Shown here: positions 47,401 to 54,749 of the stretch, piece after piece
Layout: every line of letters begins with the position of its first letter
How positions within the stretch are numbered: position 1 is the stretch's first letter
Source: Paenibacillus shirakamiensis
GTDB lineage: Bacteria > Bacillota > Bacilli > Paenibacillales > Paenibacillaceae
Length of the DNA: 64,000 nt
Assembly (NCBI RefSeq): GCF_017874255.1
Contig: NZ_JAGGLD010000001.1
Span: forward strand, 1,116,001 to 1,180,000
Reading direction: 5' to 3'
Notes under the pieces: model-generated
What the model saw: only the letters and a program-made list of their open reading frames with translations
Told to the model about the DNA's origin: nothing
Databases searched by the model: none
Program-made: the position numbers and the translations under genes

Positions 47401-49158
47401 AGCGTAATCTCTACCGTAACCATCACGATTCCAATTCTTCCACCTGTGATTAATAACACGCAGTACACCGTATTTGCCGATCTACCACTTAACGGACAAT
47501 TAGACGCATCCAGCCCAGAAGGTATCCCAGTGACGGTGCAACTGGCATCGCCTCCGACCAACGGAACGGTCGTTGTTAATCCAGATGGCAGCTTTACGTA
47601 CCAACCTAATCAAGCCTTCGTAGGTACCGATACGTTCACAGTCACAGCAACGGATTCCAATGGGGCCTCCACAACGGGTACGGTGACCATACTTGTCATT
47701 GCAGGTCCGCTAGTGGCACCTGATGTATTCTTAACCACACCTGTGAATATACCAGTATCTGGAAGAGTTCAGGCCAATGATCCGGATTCTTCATCACTGA
47801 TCTATACGCTCTATAATCCTCTAGCGGCAAATGGAACGGCTGTCGTCAATCCAGATGGCACATTTACCTATACACCGAACCCGGGCTTTACAGGTGTAGA
47901 CAAATTCCCTGTCATCGTAACGGATGCTTATGGATTGAATACCATCGCAGTTGTCACGATTACCGTAGTGGGTGATGTGCCAGTAGGCCCACCTGTTAAT
48001 GTAGTTACTACGCTAGGGCAAAGCGTATCAGGCGTAGTTCAAGTCACAGATCCTTCAGGGCTCCCAGTAACCTACTCTTTGGGAAATCCGCCAAGTCACG
48101 GGGATGCTACCGTCAATGCAGATGGATCATTCACCTACACACCCGATCCGAATTACGTGGGTCCAGATTCCTTTACGGTCATTGCTACGAATAGTGCAGG
48201 AGCGCTTACCATCATTCCGGTCAACGTAACTGTGGTATCTAGTGGCGGAACGGGGCCTGTTACTACAGATATAGGCATTGGCACCAATGCAGGGCAGCCT
48301 GTATCAGGTCAAATTTTGGCGAACAGTCCAGAAGGTCTTCCTCTGACTTACACAGTCGGAACTGCTCCAAGTCATGGCACCATTGTCCTGAATCCGAACG
48401 GAGGATTTACCTATACACCAGATGCAAATTTCACAGGTAACGATTCATTCACTGTGGTCATCACAGATAGTGCAGGACGAAGTGTAACTTCTACAGTGTC
48501 GGTCGTCGTCTATCCTGTTAATGTGCCTCCCGTTCCAGTGAATCCTGGAGCACCTACGAATCCGAATACACCAACAACCATTAATGCCACACTGAGTACA
48601 ATTGAGGGAGTACCGGTTAGAGGTGCGGTACCCGGAGGTCCGGGAGCTGTCTACAACCTAGTTACGAATCCATCCCAAGGTGTAGTTGCACTAGGTGCAG
48701 ACGGTTCCTACGTATACACACCGAATCCGGGATTCGTAGGCACGGACCGCTTCGTAATTCGTTATACCGATGCTCAAGGCAAAGTATATCTTTATATCGT
48801 CACAGTGACTGTCGCAGCCGCGAGCACACCAACATCAGGATCAGGGAATACGGGCACAACTCCAAATACAGGGGGCAATGCTGAGTCAGGGAATACCTTA
48901 ACCTTAATCTTAAAGGGAGAGGAGAATCGGCCATTTAACGGGAACGTTAATTCGCTCGGGCTGGGTAGCATTGTTCGGGCCAGAGTGGTGAAAGGACCAC
49001 TCAATGCCAAACTTTCTTTAAATGAGGATGGATCTTTCCGAATTGTGCCTAACCGTAATAGCAGAAAAATTCAGTTCACCATTATCGTTACGAATGAGCT
49101 TGGCAAAGAATATACAATAAATATCACTGTAATTCTCAGTCAAGATGCTGAAGAATAA
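41479..49158 (+). CDS. Giant tandem-repeat surface-type protein (Ig/cadherin-like, tandem-95 class)
   Basis: 2559 residues, the largest gene in the window. The start has GGAGGTG ten bases ahead. Residues 1-345 form a beta-rich head (opening MAFILRYNTTMNGAMTFTG) of a kind known from Bacillus cell-surface repeat proteins. A DUF11-like domain (about 345-470: FVFNKSSNVTSAFVGDIVQYTITASN) follows. About 22 tandem repeats of ~89 residues then run to residue 2450. Each has the pattern PPV..N..L.T..N.PV.G, TDPDGDPLTYTL, NGTVTVNPDGTFTYTPNPGF and DTFTVLVSDG. A Ser/Thr/Gly linker and one degenerate repeat end the protein. The Asp-rich turns suggest Ca2+ binding. No signal peptide, LPXTG motif, S-layer domain or membrane anchor is seen, so how or whether it leaves the cell is unclear. 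Confidence 0.9.
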   Translation: MAFILRYNTTMNGAMTFTGNTLGLNKVANQNNQGTAGSIGAFITLNTSSQVGNFPLGTTLDYTQNSSAAILSLPTGSTVLYAELVWAGSYNYGGSDVSAAIANPIKFTTPAGTFSITPDPATAANTAPAANFYVNSANVTSLVQQGGIGTYVAGAIPGTAAATENNSNFTGWTLAVAYASPFLPSRNMSIFVGAEIVNATIGAATASITGFATPVTGVVTGRLMVSACEGDPQIAGDQALFGPTAAQLVAISGPNNLVNNFFASQINNDQGLLNTNGTFGNLNSTPGTAVIGARQGWDITNVDVSPELVNSQTTAVIQLLSTQDQYLVNSVGLQVDVNAPFFVFNKSSNVTSAFVGDIVQYTITASNQGTASATLVLLTDNFPASGNFVPGSLSVDGVPQPAASPVTGLNLGVITPGQTITVVYSVQIVSRPTGSTQSNVANLTYNFQSLPNGPTFQGMSQSNGNNVTINNRPPTVPNYNYTTNKNVPVSAQVVGTDPDGDPLTYTLNSTPNNGTVVVNPNGTFTYTPNPGYVGQDSFTVLVSDGQGGTAVSTVTVTIVDQPPTAQNLNLSTNKNTPVNGQVIATDPDGDPLTYALNSPPANGTVTVNPNGSLIYTPNPGFSGTDSFTVIVSDPNGKTAISTVTVQVTNRPPTTQNVNLTTPENIPVSGQVVGIDPDGDPLTYTLNSQPTNGTVTLNPNGTFTYTPNPNFIGVDTFTVLVADPSGGTAVSKVTINVVNLPPVTQNVSLSTSSNIPVSGQVIATDPNGDPLTFTLNSPPANGTAVVNPDGTFTYTPNTGFAGTDNFTVLVSDGRGGTALSNVSIQVTNLPPVAQNQTITTPGNTPISGQVIATDPNADPLTYALNSVPSNGTAVVNPDGSFTYTPTTGFSGTDTFTVIVKDPAGASAIATVTVIVQNLPPVTSDQSLSTLQNTPVSGQIIATDPNAHPLTYSLLSPPTNGTVTVNPDGSFTYVPATGFVGKDTFSVLVSDGQGGTAVSTVTIDVANQPPVVTNQVLYTPQNTAINGQVVATDPDGNPLTYALQSPPGNGTAIVNPNGSFTYTPANGFVGLDSFTVLVSDGKGGTAVGSISINVIDQPPVAQDLSLSTNFNTPLNGQIPATDPDGDPLTYTVTTPPANGTLVLDPATGAFTYTPNNGFLGVDTFTVLVSDGKGGTAVSNVQIGVPVSPPVTSNLVINTNANVPVPGQILASDPQGETLTYTLTTPPSNGTVTLDPATGAFTYTPNPGFVGTDTFVVTVTNSSGVPVTSTVSVNVDNQPPVAQNLTVGTVQNTPVNGQIIAIDPDGNPLTYTLATPPTLGTVIVNNDGSFTYTPNPGVVGTDTFSVLVSDGLGGTATSIVTVNIIDQPPVTQDVKISTPANIAVNGAVIATDPDGNPLTFTLNSSPANGTVTVNPDGTFTYTPNPGYIGPDSFTVLVSDGKGGTALSTVSVNVFNLPPVATGTTVNTLESVPVNGAVTAVDPEGGPVTFTLLSPPVNGTVVVNPDGTFTYTPNPGFVGQDSFSVLATDSLGATDAAGVIVNVAVNPPTTTDVNLVTNINIPVAGQVTATDPAGDPLTFSLISAPVNGVAVVNPNGTFTYTPNPGFSGQDSFTVLVDDGKGGTAVSTVQIQVVNQPPVVQNEILNTPQSIPVNGTVIATDPDGDPLTYIVGNPPVNGTVVLNPNGTFTYTPNPGFVGTDFFTVNVADTHGGTASGVITINVRADIPVVSDQTVSTNSNTPVTGKITATDPDGEPLTIAVLSPPANGTVTVNPDGTYTYTPNPGFVGTDSFTVQATNIGGGVGTGVVTVQVNNIPPVAVGTSISTLENTPVNGAVTATSPLGNPLTFALNSPPVNGTAIVNPDGTFTYTPNPGYVGQDTFTVIVTDPFGGTSIATVTVTVSGQPPITQNQNLLGTINTPLSGTIIASSPSGDPLTYTLGSLPTNGTVVQNPDGTFVYTPNPNFAGVDSFTTKVTSSNGTSVISTVTITIPILPPVINNTQYTVFADLPLNGQLDASSPEGIPVTVQLASPPTNGTVVVNPDGSFTYQPNQAFVGTDTFTVTATDSNGASTTGTVTILVIAGPLVAPDVFLTTPVNIPVSGRVQANDPDSSSLIYTLYNPLAANGTAVVNPDGTFTYTPNPGFTGVDKFPVIVTDAYGLNTIAVVTITVVGDVPVGPPVNVVTTLGQSVSGVVQVTDPSGLPVTYSLGNPPSHGDATVNADGSFTYTPDPNYVGPDSFTVIATNSAGALTIIPVNVTVVSSGGTGPVTTDIGIGTNAGQPVSGQILANSPEGLPLTYTVGTAPSHGTIVLNPNGGFTYTPDANFTGNDSFTVVITDSAGRSVTSTVSVVVYPVNVPPVPVNPGAPTNPNTPTTINATLSTIEGVPVRGAVPGGPGAVYNLVTNPSQGVVALGADGSYVYTPNPGFVGTDRFVIRYTDAQGKVYLYIVTVTVAAASTPTSGSGNTGTTPNTGGNAESGNTLTLILKGEENRPFNGNVNSLGLGSIVRARVVKGPLNAKLSLNEDGSFRIVPNRNSRKIQFTIIVTNELGKEYTINITVILSQDAEE
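42895..48825 (+). repeat. About 22 coding repeats of ~267 bases
   Basis: Tandem units inside the giant gene, each beginning with Pro-Pro codons. Unit length is close to 89 codons throughout (slightly longer in the last units), and the protein pattern is strong while third bases vary widely between units. That points to old duplications kept by selection on the protein. Units 12 to 18 and 19 to 22 are more divergent from the consensus than units 1 to 7. Confidence 0.88.
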
Positions 49159-49202
49159 TACAAGGCGCTCATTTTAAAATACATCAAAATATTTTCTCCT
49201 CC

Positions 49203-49234
49203 ACCTTGCTGCTTCATTGCAGCAAGGTTTTTTT
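49203..49234 (+). terminator. Terminator of the giant repeat gene
   Basis: ACCTTGCTGC and GCAGCAAGGT form a perfect 10-base stem with a 6-base loop and a run of seven T. It lies 44 bases after the stop. Confidence 0.92.
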
Positions 49235-49290
49235 GCGAACATAATTAATTTGAGTTTATTTCTCTAATCTGTGAATTTCCAATTAACAAA

Positions 49291-49313
49291 AAAAGCCGCT
49301 TTAGGCGACTTTT
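49291..49313 (-). terminator. Terminator of the epimerase-like gene
   Basis: AAAAGCCGC and GCGACTTTT pair with one mismatch. On the minus strand the hairpin is followed by seven T. It lies 37 bases past the stop at 49351. Confidence 0.68.
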
Positions 49314-49350
49314 TAATGAATTTTTGACTAAATAGCAAAAGCTCGCATGC

Positions 49351-50343
49351 TCAGTTGTATGATTGTTTGTCCAAGGACTGAATACATCTGTGGAGCGTCT
49401 CCTTAATAGATGCGCGAACATCATCTTCTTTGTACTTAAGAATGGACATCGTATCCGCGGGGCTCAGATAAGCATCCCGGTGTAGGATCTCAGCCATCAT
49501 GCTCATGTGCACCCCCTGCTCTTTGCCTGCTTTAGCTTTTTGCCGATCCATAATTTCCATGGCTGGTTGCATCTGCTCAAGTGGCACAACTTTGACGGTA
49601 GTGTCTTTCTGTCCCAGTGCGTCGGCTACCATTTCATAAAATTCACTATGCTTCATGTTGAGACCACAAATCGCATATTTTCCGCCGTGTTCTCCATGCT
49701 CCATGGCCCCTACCGCTGCTTCGGCAACCTGCTGTGCGGTGACCATTGCTGTACCTCCACCTAGTACCGGAACACTAGCTTGATCTCTAACTCGCTCTAT
49801 AAACCGGGTCCATAATGGCATCCGGCCAGGCATTACACCAAAAATGTAAGGTAGACGAATACTCATCACATCCATCTTTCCAATGCCCTCCATATACGCT
49901 ACTTCCTCTTGCAGCAATCTAGAGCGAGGATAAGCATTTTCTTTTAAAGGAATATCAGTCCATGCTTCCGCAAAATGGGCAAAGTACGAACCTAATATTA
50001 CAAACTTCTTCACTCCAGCTTGTGTGGCTAATCTAGCAATACGCTGTGTAGGAAGAACATTGGCTTCATAAAAAAATTTCATGGCCGGAGCCTCAGGCAG
50101 TGTCCGTTCATCTACTCCAGCGGCATATATAAATCCATCGACACCTTCCAGCATTCCCCGTATATCTTCATCTGACATCTCATGAATATTCCCTACTCTG
50201 TGCTTAACTTCACTCGGTAAAAGATTCTCAGTCGGCATCTCGTGCCGTGAGATTGTAGATACTTCATAGCCTCGTTTTATCAATTCCTTAACTGTGAAGT
50301 AGCCTAGAAATCCCGTCCCACCTAATACAAATACATTGTTCAT
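49351..50343 (-). CDS. NAD(P)-dependent epimerase/reductase-like protein (extended SDR)
   Basis: A Rossmann-fold protein of about 330 residues. The nucleotide-binding motif is VFVLGGTGFLGYFTVKELIKRGYEV at the N-terminus. The active-site region is atypical: the usual Tyr-X3-Lys is not clear after LGSYFAHF. IRLPYIFGVMPGRMPLWTRFI is a substrate-side motif of extended SDRs. The start at 50343 has GGGAG eight bases ahead. It stands alone, upstream of (and facing away from) the giant repeat gene, with its own terminator. The substrate cannot be assigned, and the lack of a clear catalytic Tyr means it might be an atypical member. Confidence 0.8.
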   Translation of the reverse strand: MNNVFVLGGTGFLGYFTVKELIKRGYEVSTISRHEMPTENLLPSEVKHRVGNIHEMSDEDIRGMLEGVDGFIYAAGVDERTLPEAPAMKFFYEANVLPTQRIARLATQAGVKKFVILGSYFAHFAEAWTDIPLKENAYPRSRLLQEEVAYMEGIGKMDVMSIRLPYIFGVMPGRMPLWTRFIERVRDQASVPVLGGGTAMVTAQQVAEAAVGAMEHGEHGGKYAICGLNMKHSEFYEMVADALGQKDTTVKVVPLEQMQPAMEIMDRQKAKAGKEQGVHMSMMAEILHRDAYLSPADTMSILKYKEDDVRASIKETLHRCIQSLDKQSYN

Positions 50344-50462
50344 GAAGCCCATCTCCCATATGGAATTATTCAGTAGAGGATTTGTATTTCCCTATCCTTA
50401 GTATTTACCCATTTTTTCAGAACCAAGATAACCTTCCTGTAATCCTAACAACCTTCCTTATC

Positions 50463-51152
50463 TTATTTCGTAAATCGATATCCAATTCCCCAGATGGTCT
50501 CGATATAGGATGAATCAAATCGATCCAGTTCAATTTTTTTGCGCAGATTTTTAATATGTACTGCAACCGTGGCTGTGTCAACGATCACGTCCATTCCCCA
50601 GACAATTTTAAGGAGACGTTCTTTACTGAAAACTTGGTTAGGATGTTCTGCCATACAAGTTAGCAATTCGAACTCTTTTCCGGTTAATATCACTTCGGTA
50701 CCATTCACGAAGACACGTCGTGCCGATCGATCAATCAACATTCCACGAATGCGAATTTCATCTCTAGCTTGTTCTCGATTCCCTGTTAGACGGTTATAAC
50801 GAGCCAGATGTGCATTTACTCTTGCTACAAGTTCACTCGGACTGAAGGGTTTGATAATATAATCATCTGCGCCAAGTACTAGCCCTTTAATTTTGTTAAC
50901 TTCTTCTTGTTTGGCTGATACCATGAGAATGGGGATATCTTTCTTTGCACGGACTTGTTTGCAAATGTCATATCCATCTATTACAGGTAGCATGATATCT
51001 AAAATAAGCAGATCATAATGGTCCTCTAGTATTCTCTTCAGTCCCTTATCTCCAGAGTATTCGATATCCACATTGTATCCAGATACTTCCAAATAGTCTT
51101 TTTCCAAATCTGCGATTACTGTTTCGTCTTCGATAATTAAAATTTTTGGCAA
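50463..51152 (-). CDS. OmpR-family response regulator
   Basis: DNA-binding regulator paired with the kinase encoded just before it. The receiver domain (residues 1-115) has ILIIEDETVIADLEKDYL, the phospho-acceptor Asp in YDLLILDIMLPVIDGYD, and the conserved Lys in DDYIIKPFSPSELVARV. The C-terminal winged helix ends DRFDSSYIETIWGIGYRFTK. It overlaps the kinase gene by 16 bases, so they are translated together. The gene pair follows a multicopper oxidase gene, the probable target. Confidence 0.95.
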   Translation of the reverse strand: MPKILIIEDETVIADLEKDYLEVSGYNVDIEYSGDKGLKRILEDHYDLLILDIMLPVIDGYDICKQVRAKKDIPILMVSAKQEEVNKIKGLVLGADDYIIKPFSPSELVARVNAHLARYNRLTGNREQARDEIRIRGMLIDRSARRVFVNGTEVILTGKEFELLTCMAEHPNQVFSKERLLKIVWGMDVIVDTATVAVHIKNLRKKIELDRFDSSYIETIWGIGYRFTK

Positions 51153-52630
51153 GAATACTCCCCTTCTTCCTGATCCATTTTTCGCAGTGTGAACGAAAGG
51201 GTCGTTCCTTTTCCTTTTTCACTCGTTACCCAAATCTTTCCGCCATGCTGGCTAATGATATGATGTGCAATGGATAATCCAATTCCACTTCCCCCTGTCT
51301 GCGAATTCCGTGAATGATCGGCACGATATAATCTTTCAAATATATGTGGAAGGGCTTCCGCTTCTATCCCCTTTCCATTATCCTTGATTACTATGGTTAT
51401 ATATTCGCTAGATTCCGTCATGTGCATTCTAATAGCTCCCGCTGCCTTGTCCATATATTTGACGCTATTCCATATCACATTCATGATGACGCGGCGTAAT
51501 TTCTCACGATCACAAGTAACAAAGATGGTGGTCTTTTGTTGATCCTCCCAACCTATGGTAATCCCTTTGTCTTGCAGTTCTAGCTGCAGTTCTTCGATAC
51601 AGTCTTCTAAGTATTGATACAATTCAACTCGTTCAAAATGAAAGGGTTCTTCTTTCAAATCCAGCTTTGAGAATAAAAAAAGTTCATGGATTAATTGGTC
51701 CATATCAAAAACTTTGTTATAGATAATCGTTAGATATTTATTTTGCTGTTCTGGCGTACGAGCAACACCTTCTTTAATTCCTTGTATATAACCTTTGATA
51801 GCCATAATTGGTGTTCGTAAGTCATGTGATATATTGGAGAGAAGCTCTTTGCGATTCCGCTCATACTGCACTTGTACTTCTAACGATTCCTTCAATCTAC
51901 TGCGCATTTCTTCAAAAGATAAACTTAATTCGCCTATTTCATCATGTCTATGAGGGATGACTTGAAAATCCAAGTCCCCTTTTTGAATCCGTTCGGTTGC
52001 CAGCTTCAAAGAACGTAACGGCTTAATAATACTTCGAGACATGTAATAGGTCATCATTCCATTGGTAACAATTAATCCAAATACTAGAGTGATTACGAAT
52101 AAAAGAAAATACTTACGTGCCAGTTCTTCGATGGGGCTGATATGTTCAATGACAATAATGCTAATCGCATTGTGGTTTGCATCATAATAATCAAATTGTT
52201 TGTAGTAAAAGTATACGTCCTGTATCTTGAAATCCAAATTTTCAATTTGTCCCTTCCCTTCAAAAGGAGGAAGAAATTTCTCGAACGAATAGGGGTCAAG
52301 GTAAGGTGATACATAGATAAGCTGTTCGTTTCTACGAATCAATAGTCCAGCCTGGTTCTCATTTAATTCTCGATCGGTTTTCGCTAAAAATGCTGTATCC
52401 TCCAACTTCTTTGGCGTATACGATGAAAGGATTTTCAGTCTACTGAAAATATCATCTTCATCCTCCACATTACTCACCGTCGTCTGATGGTCCGTATCTA
52501 TGAATGATCTTATGATGCGATTATCACCAAATAAAGCAAAGCTAATTAACATGACCGTTATTCCACAAAAAATGATCGGTATAATAATCATCGCGATATA
52601 GGATAGTAATAGCTTGATACGTATGGACAT
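51137..52630 (-). CDS. Sensor histidine kinase
   Basis: Membrane sensor of 497 residues. Two hydrophobic segments (about 7-30 and 170-192) enclose an extracellular sensing loop, and a HAMP linker follows near 195-245. The H-box is SNISHDLRTPIMAIKGYIQG. The N-box NVIWNSVKYM and the G-boxes (DNGKGIEAE, TGGSGIGLSIAHHI) show an active HATPase. It follows the multicopper oxidase gene by 20 bases. By its neighbour it may sense copper, another metal or envelope oxidation, but the loop has no clear Cys/Met/His cluster. Confidence 0.93.
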   Translation of the reverse strand: MSIRIKLLLSYIAMIIIPIIFCGITVMLISFALFGDNRIIRSFIDTDHQTTVSNVEDEDDIFSRLKILSSYTPKKLEDTAFLAKTDRELNENQAGLLIRRNEQLIYVSPYLDPYSFEKFLPPFEGKGQIENLDFKIQDVYFYYKQFDYYDANHNAISIIVIEHISPIEELARKYFLLFVITLVFGLIVTNGMMTYYMSRSIIKPLRSLKLATERIQKGDLDFQVIPHRHDEIGELSLSFEEMRSRLKESLEVQVQYERNRKELLSNISHDLRTPIMAIKGYIQGIKEGVARTPEQQNKYLTIIYNKVFDMDQLIHELFLFSKLDLKEEPFHFERVELYQYLEDCIEELQLELQDKGITIGWEDQQKTTIFVTCDREKLRRVIMNVIWNSVKYMDKAAGAIRMHMTESSEYITIVIKDNGKGIEAEALPHIFERLYRADHSRNSQTGGSGIGLSIAHHIISQHGGKIWVTSEKGKGTTLSFTLRKMDQEEGEYSCQKF

Positions 52631-52650
52631 TAAGTAACTCCCATGTTCAT

Positions 52651-54315
52651 TTATTCTGGATGATTGCCGGAATGTTCTCCCGTTGAGAATGGCGTTGTCA
52701 CGCCTTCATAATTCATCATCGTATGCATACCCATCTCTGCATGAACGAGATCATGACAATGGACCATCCATAATCCACTGTTATTAGCTTCAAGGGCAAT
52801 TTCATATTCTTCACCGGGGAAGATATTAACGGTGTCTGTATAGATTGGACTTCCTTCCATAGCTTTTCCATTTTTCGAAATTACTTGAAATGTATGTCCA
52901 TGTAGATGCATCGGATGAATCTCTACCCCCTTATTGCGAAAACGGATTTTTACAGTATCTCCTGTTTTCACTTGAATAGGGGGTATATCTGCACCTGACT
53001 TTCCGTTAATAGTATAGACCCATTCTTGCTGACCATATTTACCTTCGGCTAGATCCATGTCTAAACTTTGAGTAAACTTCGAATCGATTGTGAATTTCCC
53101 AACTCCCTTTTGTCCATATTTCGTGAAATCGAACCAAGGGTAACTTTTTAGATTAACAGGTACCTTAGGCGATACCCCATCTCCCACGGTTGCACTCAAC
53201 ATGGAATTCATACGTGTAGAAGGATTAGCGTTAACGAGCTTCACCGATCCTACCTTCGGCATTTCAAAAACTAAATCATAACGTTGTGCCGCTCCAATAG
53301 GAAGAATAGCCTGATTCAGCTGAGATCCTCCCTTTATATCCCGACCATCGAGTGCAATGATCTGAAAAGGTACACCAAGAAGCGTCATTATATGTGTATT
53401 ATTAGATGTATTAATCAAGCGAAGACGTACCCTCTCACCTGGCTTGGCGTCAAGATGTAACCCTTCACTAGTCTGATTTAAAGTGAATACGTCATACTCG
53501 TCCCCATCTGAAAGTTCTTCTAATTGATCATCCGTTGGCTTCATCAGAGCACCTACTAGCATGTTACTTTGGGGAGTATTCCAGTCTATTTCTCGGTCAT
53601 CCTCATTATCGTATTTTTCATTATTAATATCACTCTGTTCCTCATCGTTCCTATTATGATCCCTGTCATCAAAAGAGCTTTCAACTCCGCTTTTCCACTC
53701 ATGAATGGCGACGGTATAATCTTTTTCATATTGGACTATCGGGGTATTCGGTTCAATGACAATCGCTCCGAATAAACCACGTTCCGTCTGCTCCGCACTC
53801 ATTTGATGAGAATGATACCAGTATGTTCCTACTTGGTCAGCATTAAAAGTATACGTATACGTCTCACCCGGCTTAACGGCATTTTGGGTAATCCCTGCCA
53901 CACCATCCATAGCTGCAGGAACATCCAGCCCATGCCAATGAATGGTTAATGCTACGGGTAGATCGTTTTTTAAATGCACAACAACGCGATCTCCTTGTTT
54001 TACACGAATTTCAGGACCGGGTGATGTGCCACTAAATGTCCAAGCTTCTACCTGTTTCCCATGTCCTAAGTTAATATTTTTCACTTGTGTTTGAATATCA
54101 AACGTCTTTGTGTTCCTTTTTGAATCCGGCGTGGTGAGTGTGGTTACAGATATCCCATTAGAGTTCATACCCATCGGGGAATCTTCTTCATTAATTGTGC
54201 TATTCATATTATTAAATAAAAAATAACCCCACACCGCTAACCCTAGGAACACGACAGAAGCCATGATAATAATTCCTCTGATACTTCGAAAGAATCCATT
54301 TTTCATTTTAGTCAC
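52651..54315 (-). CDS. Multicopper oxidase with N-terminal membrane anchor
   Basis: Extracytoplasmic copper enzyme that oxidises metals or phenols while reducing O2 to water. A hydrophobic anchor (residues 13-34) comes first. The copper ligands are all present: IHWHGL (His126, His128), YWYHSH (His168, His170), HPMHLHGH near residue 480, and HCHDLVHAEMGM (His519, Cys520, His521, Met530). An acidic insert, residues about 214-243, is very rich in Asp, Glu and Asn and is unlike the usual compact MCO loop; it might bind a metal. No twin-Arg signal is visible. The start may be the GTG at 54315 or the ATG at 54306. First gene of an operon with its own two-component system. Confidence 0.93.
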   Translation of the reverse strand: MTKMKNGFFRSIRGIIIMASVVFLGLAVWGYFLFNNMNSTINEEDSPMGMNSNGISVTTLTTPDSKRNTKTFDIQTQVKNINLGHGKQVEAWTFSGTSPGPEIRVKQGDRVVVHLKNDLPVALTIHWHGLDVPAAMDGVAGITQNAVKPGETYTYTFNADQVGTYWYHSHQMSAEQTERGLFGAIVIEPNTPIVQYEKDYTVAIHEWKSGVESSFDDRDHNRNDEEQSDINNEKYDNEDDREIDWNTPQSNMLVGALMKPTDDQLEELSDGDEYDVFTLNQTSEGLHLDAKPGERVRLRLINTSNNTHIMTLLGVPFQIIALDGRDIKGGSQLNQAILPIGAAQRYDLVFEMPKVGSVKLVNANPSTRMNSMLSATVGDGVSPKVPVNLKSYPWFDFTKYGQKGVGKFTIDSKFTQSLDMDLAEGKYGQQEWVYTINGKSGADIPPIQVKTGDTVKIRFRNKGVEIHPMHLHGHTFQVISKNGKAMEGSPIYTDTVNIFPGEEYEIALEANNSGLWMVHCHDLVHAEMGMHTMMNYEGVTTPFSTGEHSGNHPE

Positions 54316-54415
54316 TTTTCCCTCTTTATTTTATAGACGACCAGCATAGCATGAAGGAAAAAAGAAACTTTGAAGAATTGATAAAGACTTTGTAAAGAAA
54401 TGCGCTTTTAAGAGC

Positions 54416-54465
54416 AAAAGAAGCTCCTCTCCTTAGGACTTTCACTAAGGAGAGGAGCTTCTTTT
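54416..54465. terminator. Perfect 21-base-pair hairpin between divergent genes
   Basis: A 21-base arm (54416-54436, ending CTCCTCTCCTTAG) and its exact complement (54445-54465) enclose an 8-base loop, with A- and T-rich ends on both strands. It lies upstream of the multicopper oxidase and upstream of the ArsR gene, where no known gene needs a terminator. The small minus-strand frame at 54525-54668 is the only candidate. Confidence 0.75.
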
Positions 54466-54524
54466 ATTATTTAAATTGTAATTCATTGCTTACAGATAAC
54501 TATAACCATGTATATCGAAACTTC

Positions 54525-54668
54525 TTAATTGTAAATCCTGCCAAATAACATTATCGTTATCGTCAAAGCTAAGTAAAATGCAAGGAGTATATAGAAGAAA
54601 TATCCCGTTTTTGTCTTCGTAGAAGTGTGGTTATCAGGTAGCCAACACTTGAAAGTTATATATTGCAC
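54525..54668 (-). CDS. Possible 47-residue single-span membrane protein, or a gene remnant
   Basis: A short frame with a well-formed hydrophobic helix, GYFFYILLAFYLALTITIMLFGRIYN, after a polar N-terminus (FKCWLPDN, then TSTKTKT). It ends with a stop 60 bases ahead of the strong hairpin at 54416-54465 in its own direction. The only start is a GTG at 54668 with no visible ribosome site, and an in-frame stop lies 30 bases further up. It may be a real small membrane protein or the C-terminal remnant of a longer gene. Not recognised. Confidence 0.35.
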   Translation of the reverse strand: MQYITFKCWLPDNHTSTKTKTGYFFYILLAFYLALTITIMLFGRIYN

Positions 54669-54696
54669 ATTATATTTAGTTCGATTAATATAAAAC

Positions 54697-54723
54697 TATA
54701 ATATTGTTCTATATACATAGAAC
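54697..54723 (+). promoter_or_regulatory. Promoter -10 and perfect palindrome before the ArsR-type gene
   Basis: TATAAT lies at 54697-54702, immediately followed by GTTCTAT-ATAC-ATAGAAC (54706-54723), a perfect 7+4+7 palindrome. The regulator start is at 54750, so a dimer bound there would cover the transcription start. It is a strong candidate for autoregulation by the ArsR-type protein. Confidence 0.62.
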
Positions 54724-54749
54724 TATTCTAGGAAGGAACTGTACAACCT

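Noticed and set aside
42895..48825. Regular ~267-base periodicity that might be read as a satellite or CRISPR-like array
   Set aside because: The periodicity comes from in-frame protein repeats in one long reading frame with varied third bases. There are no short identical repeats with unique spacers.
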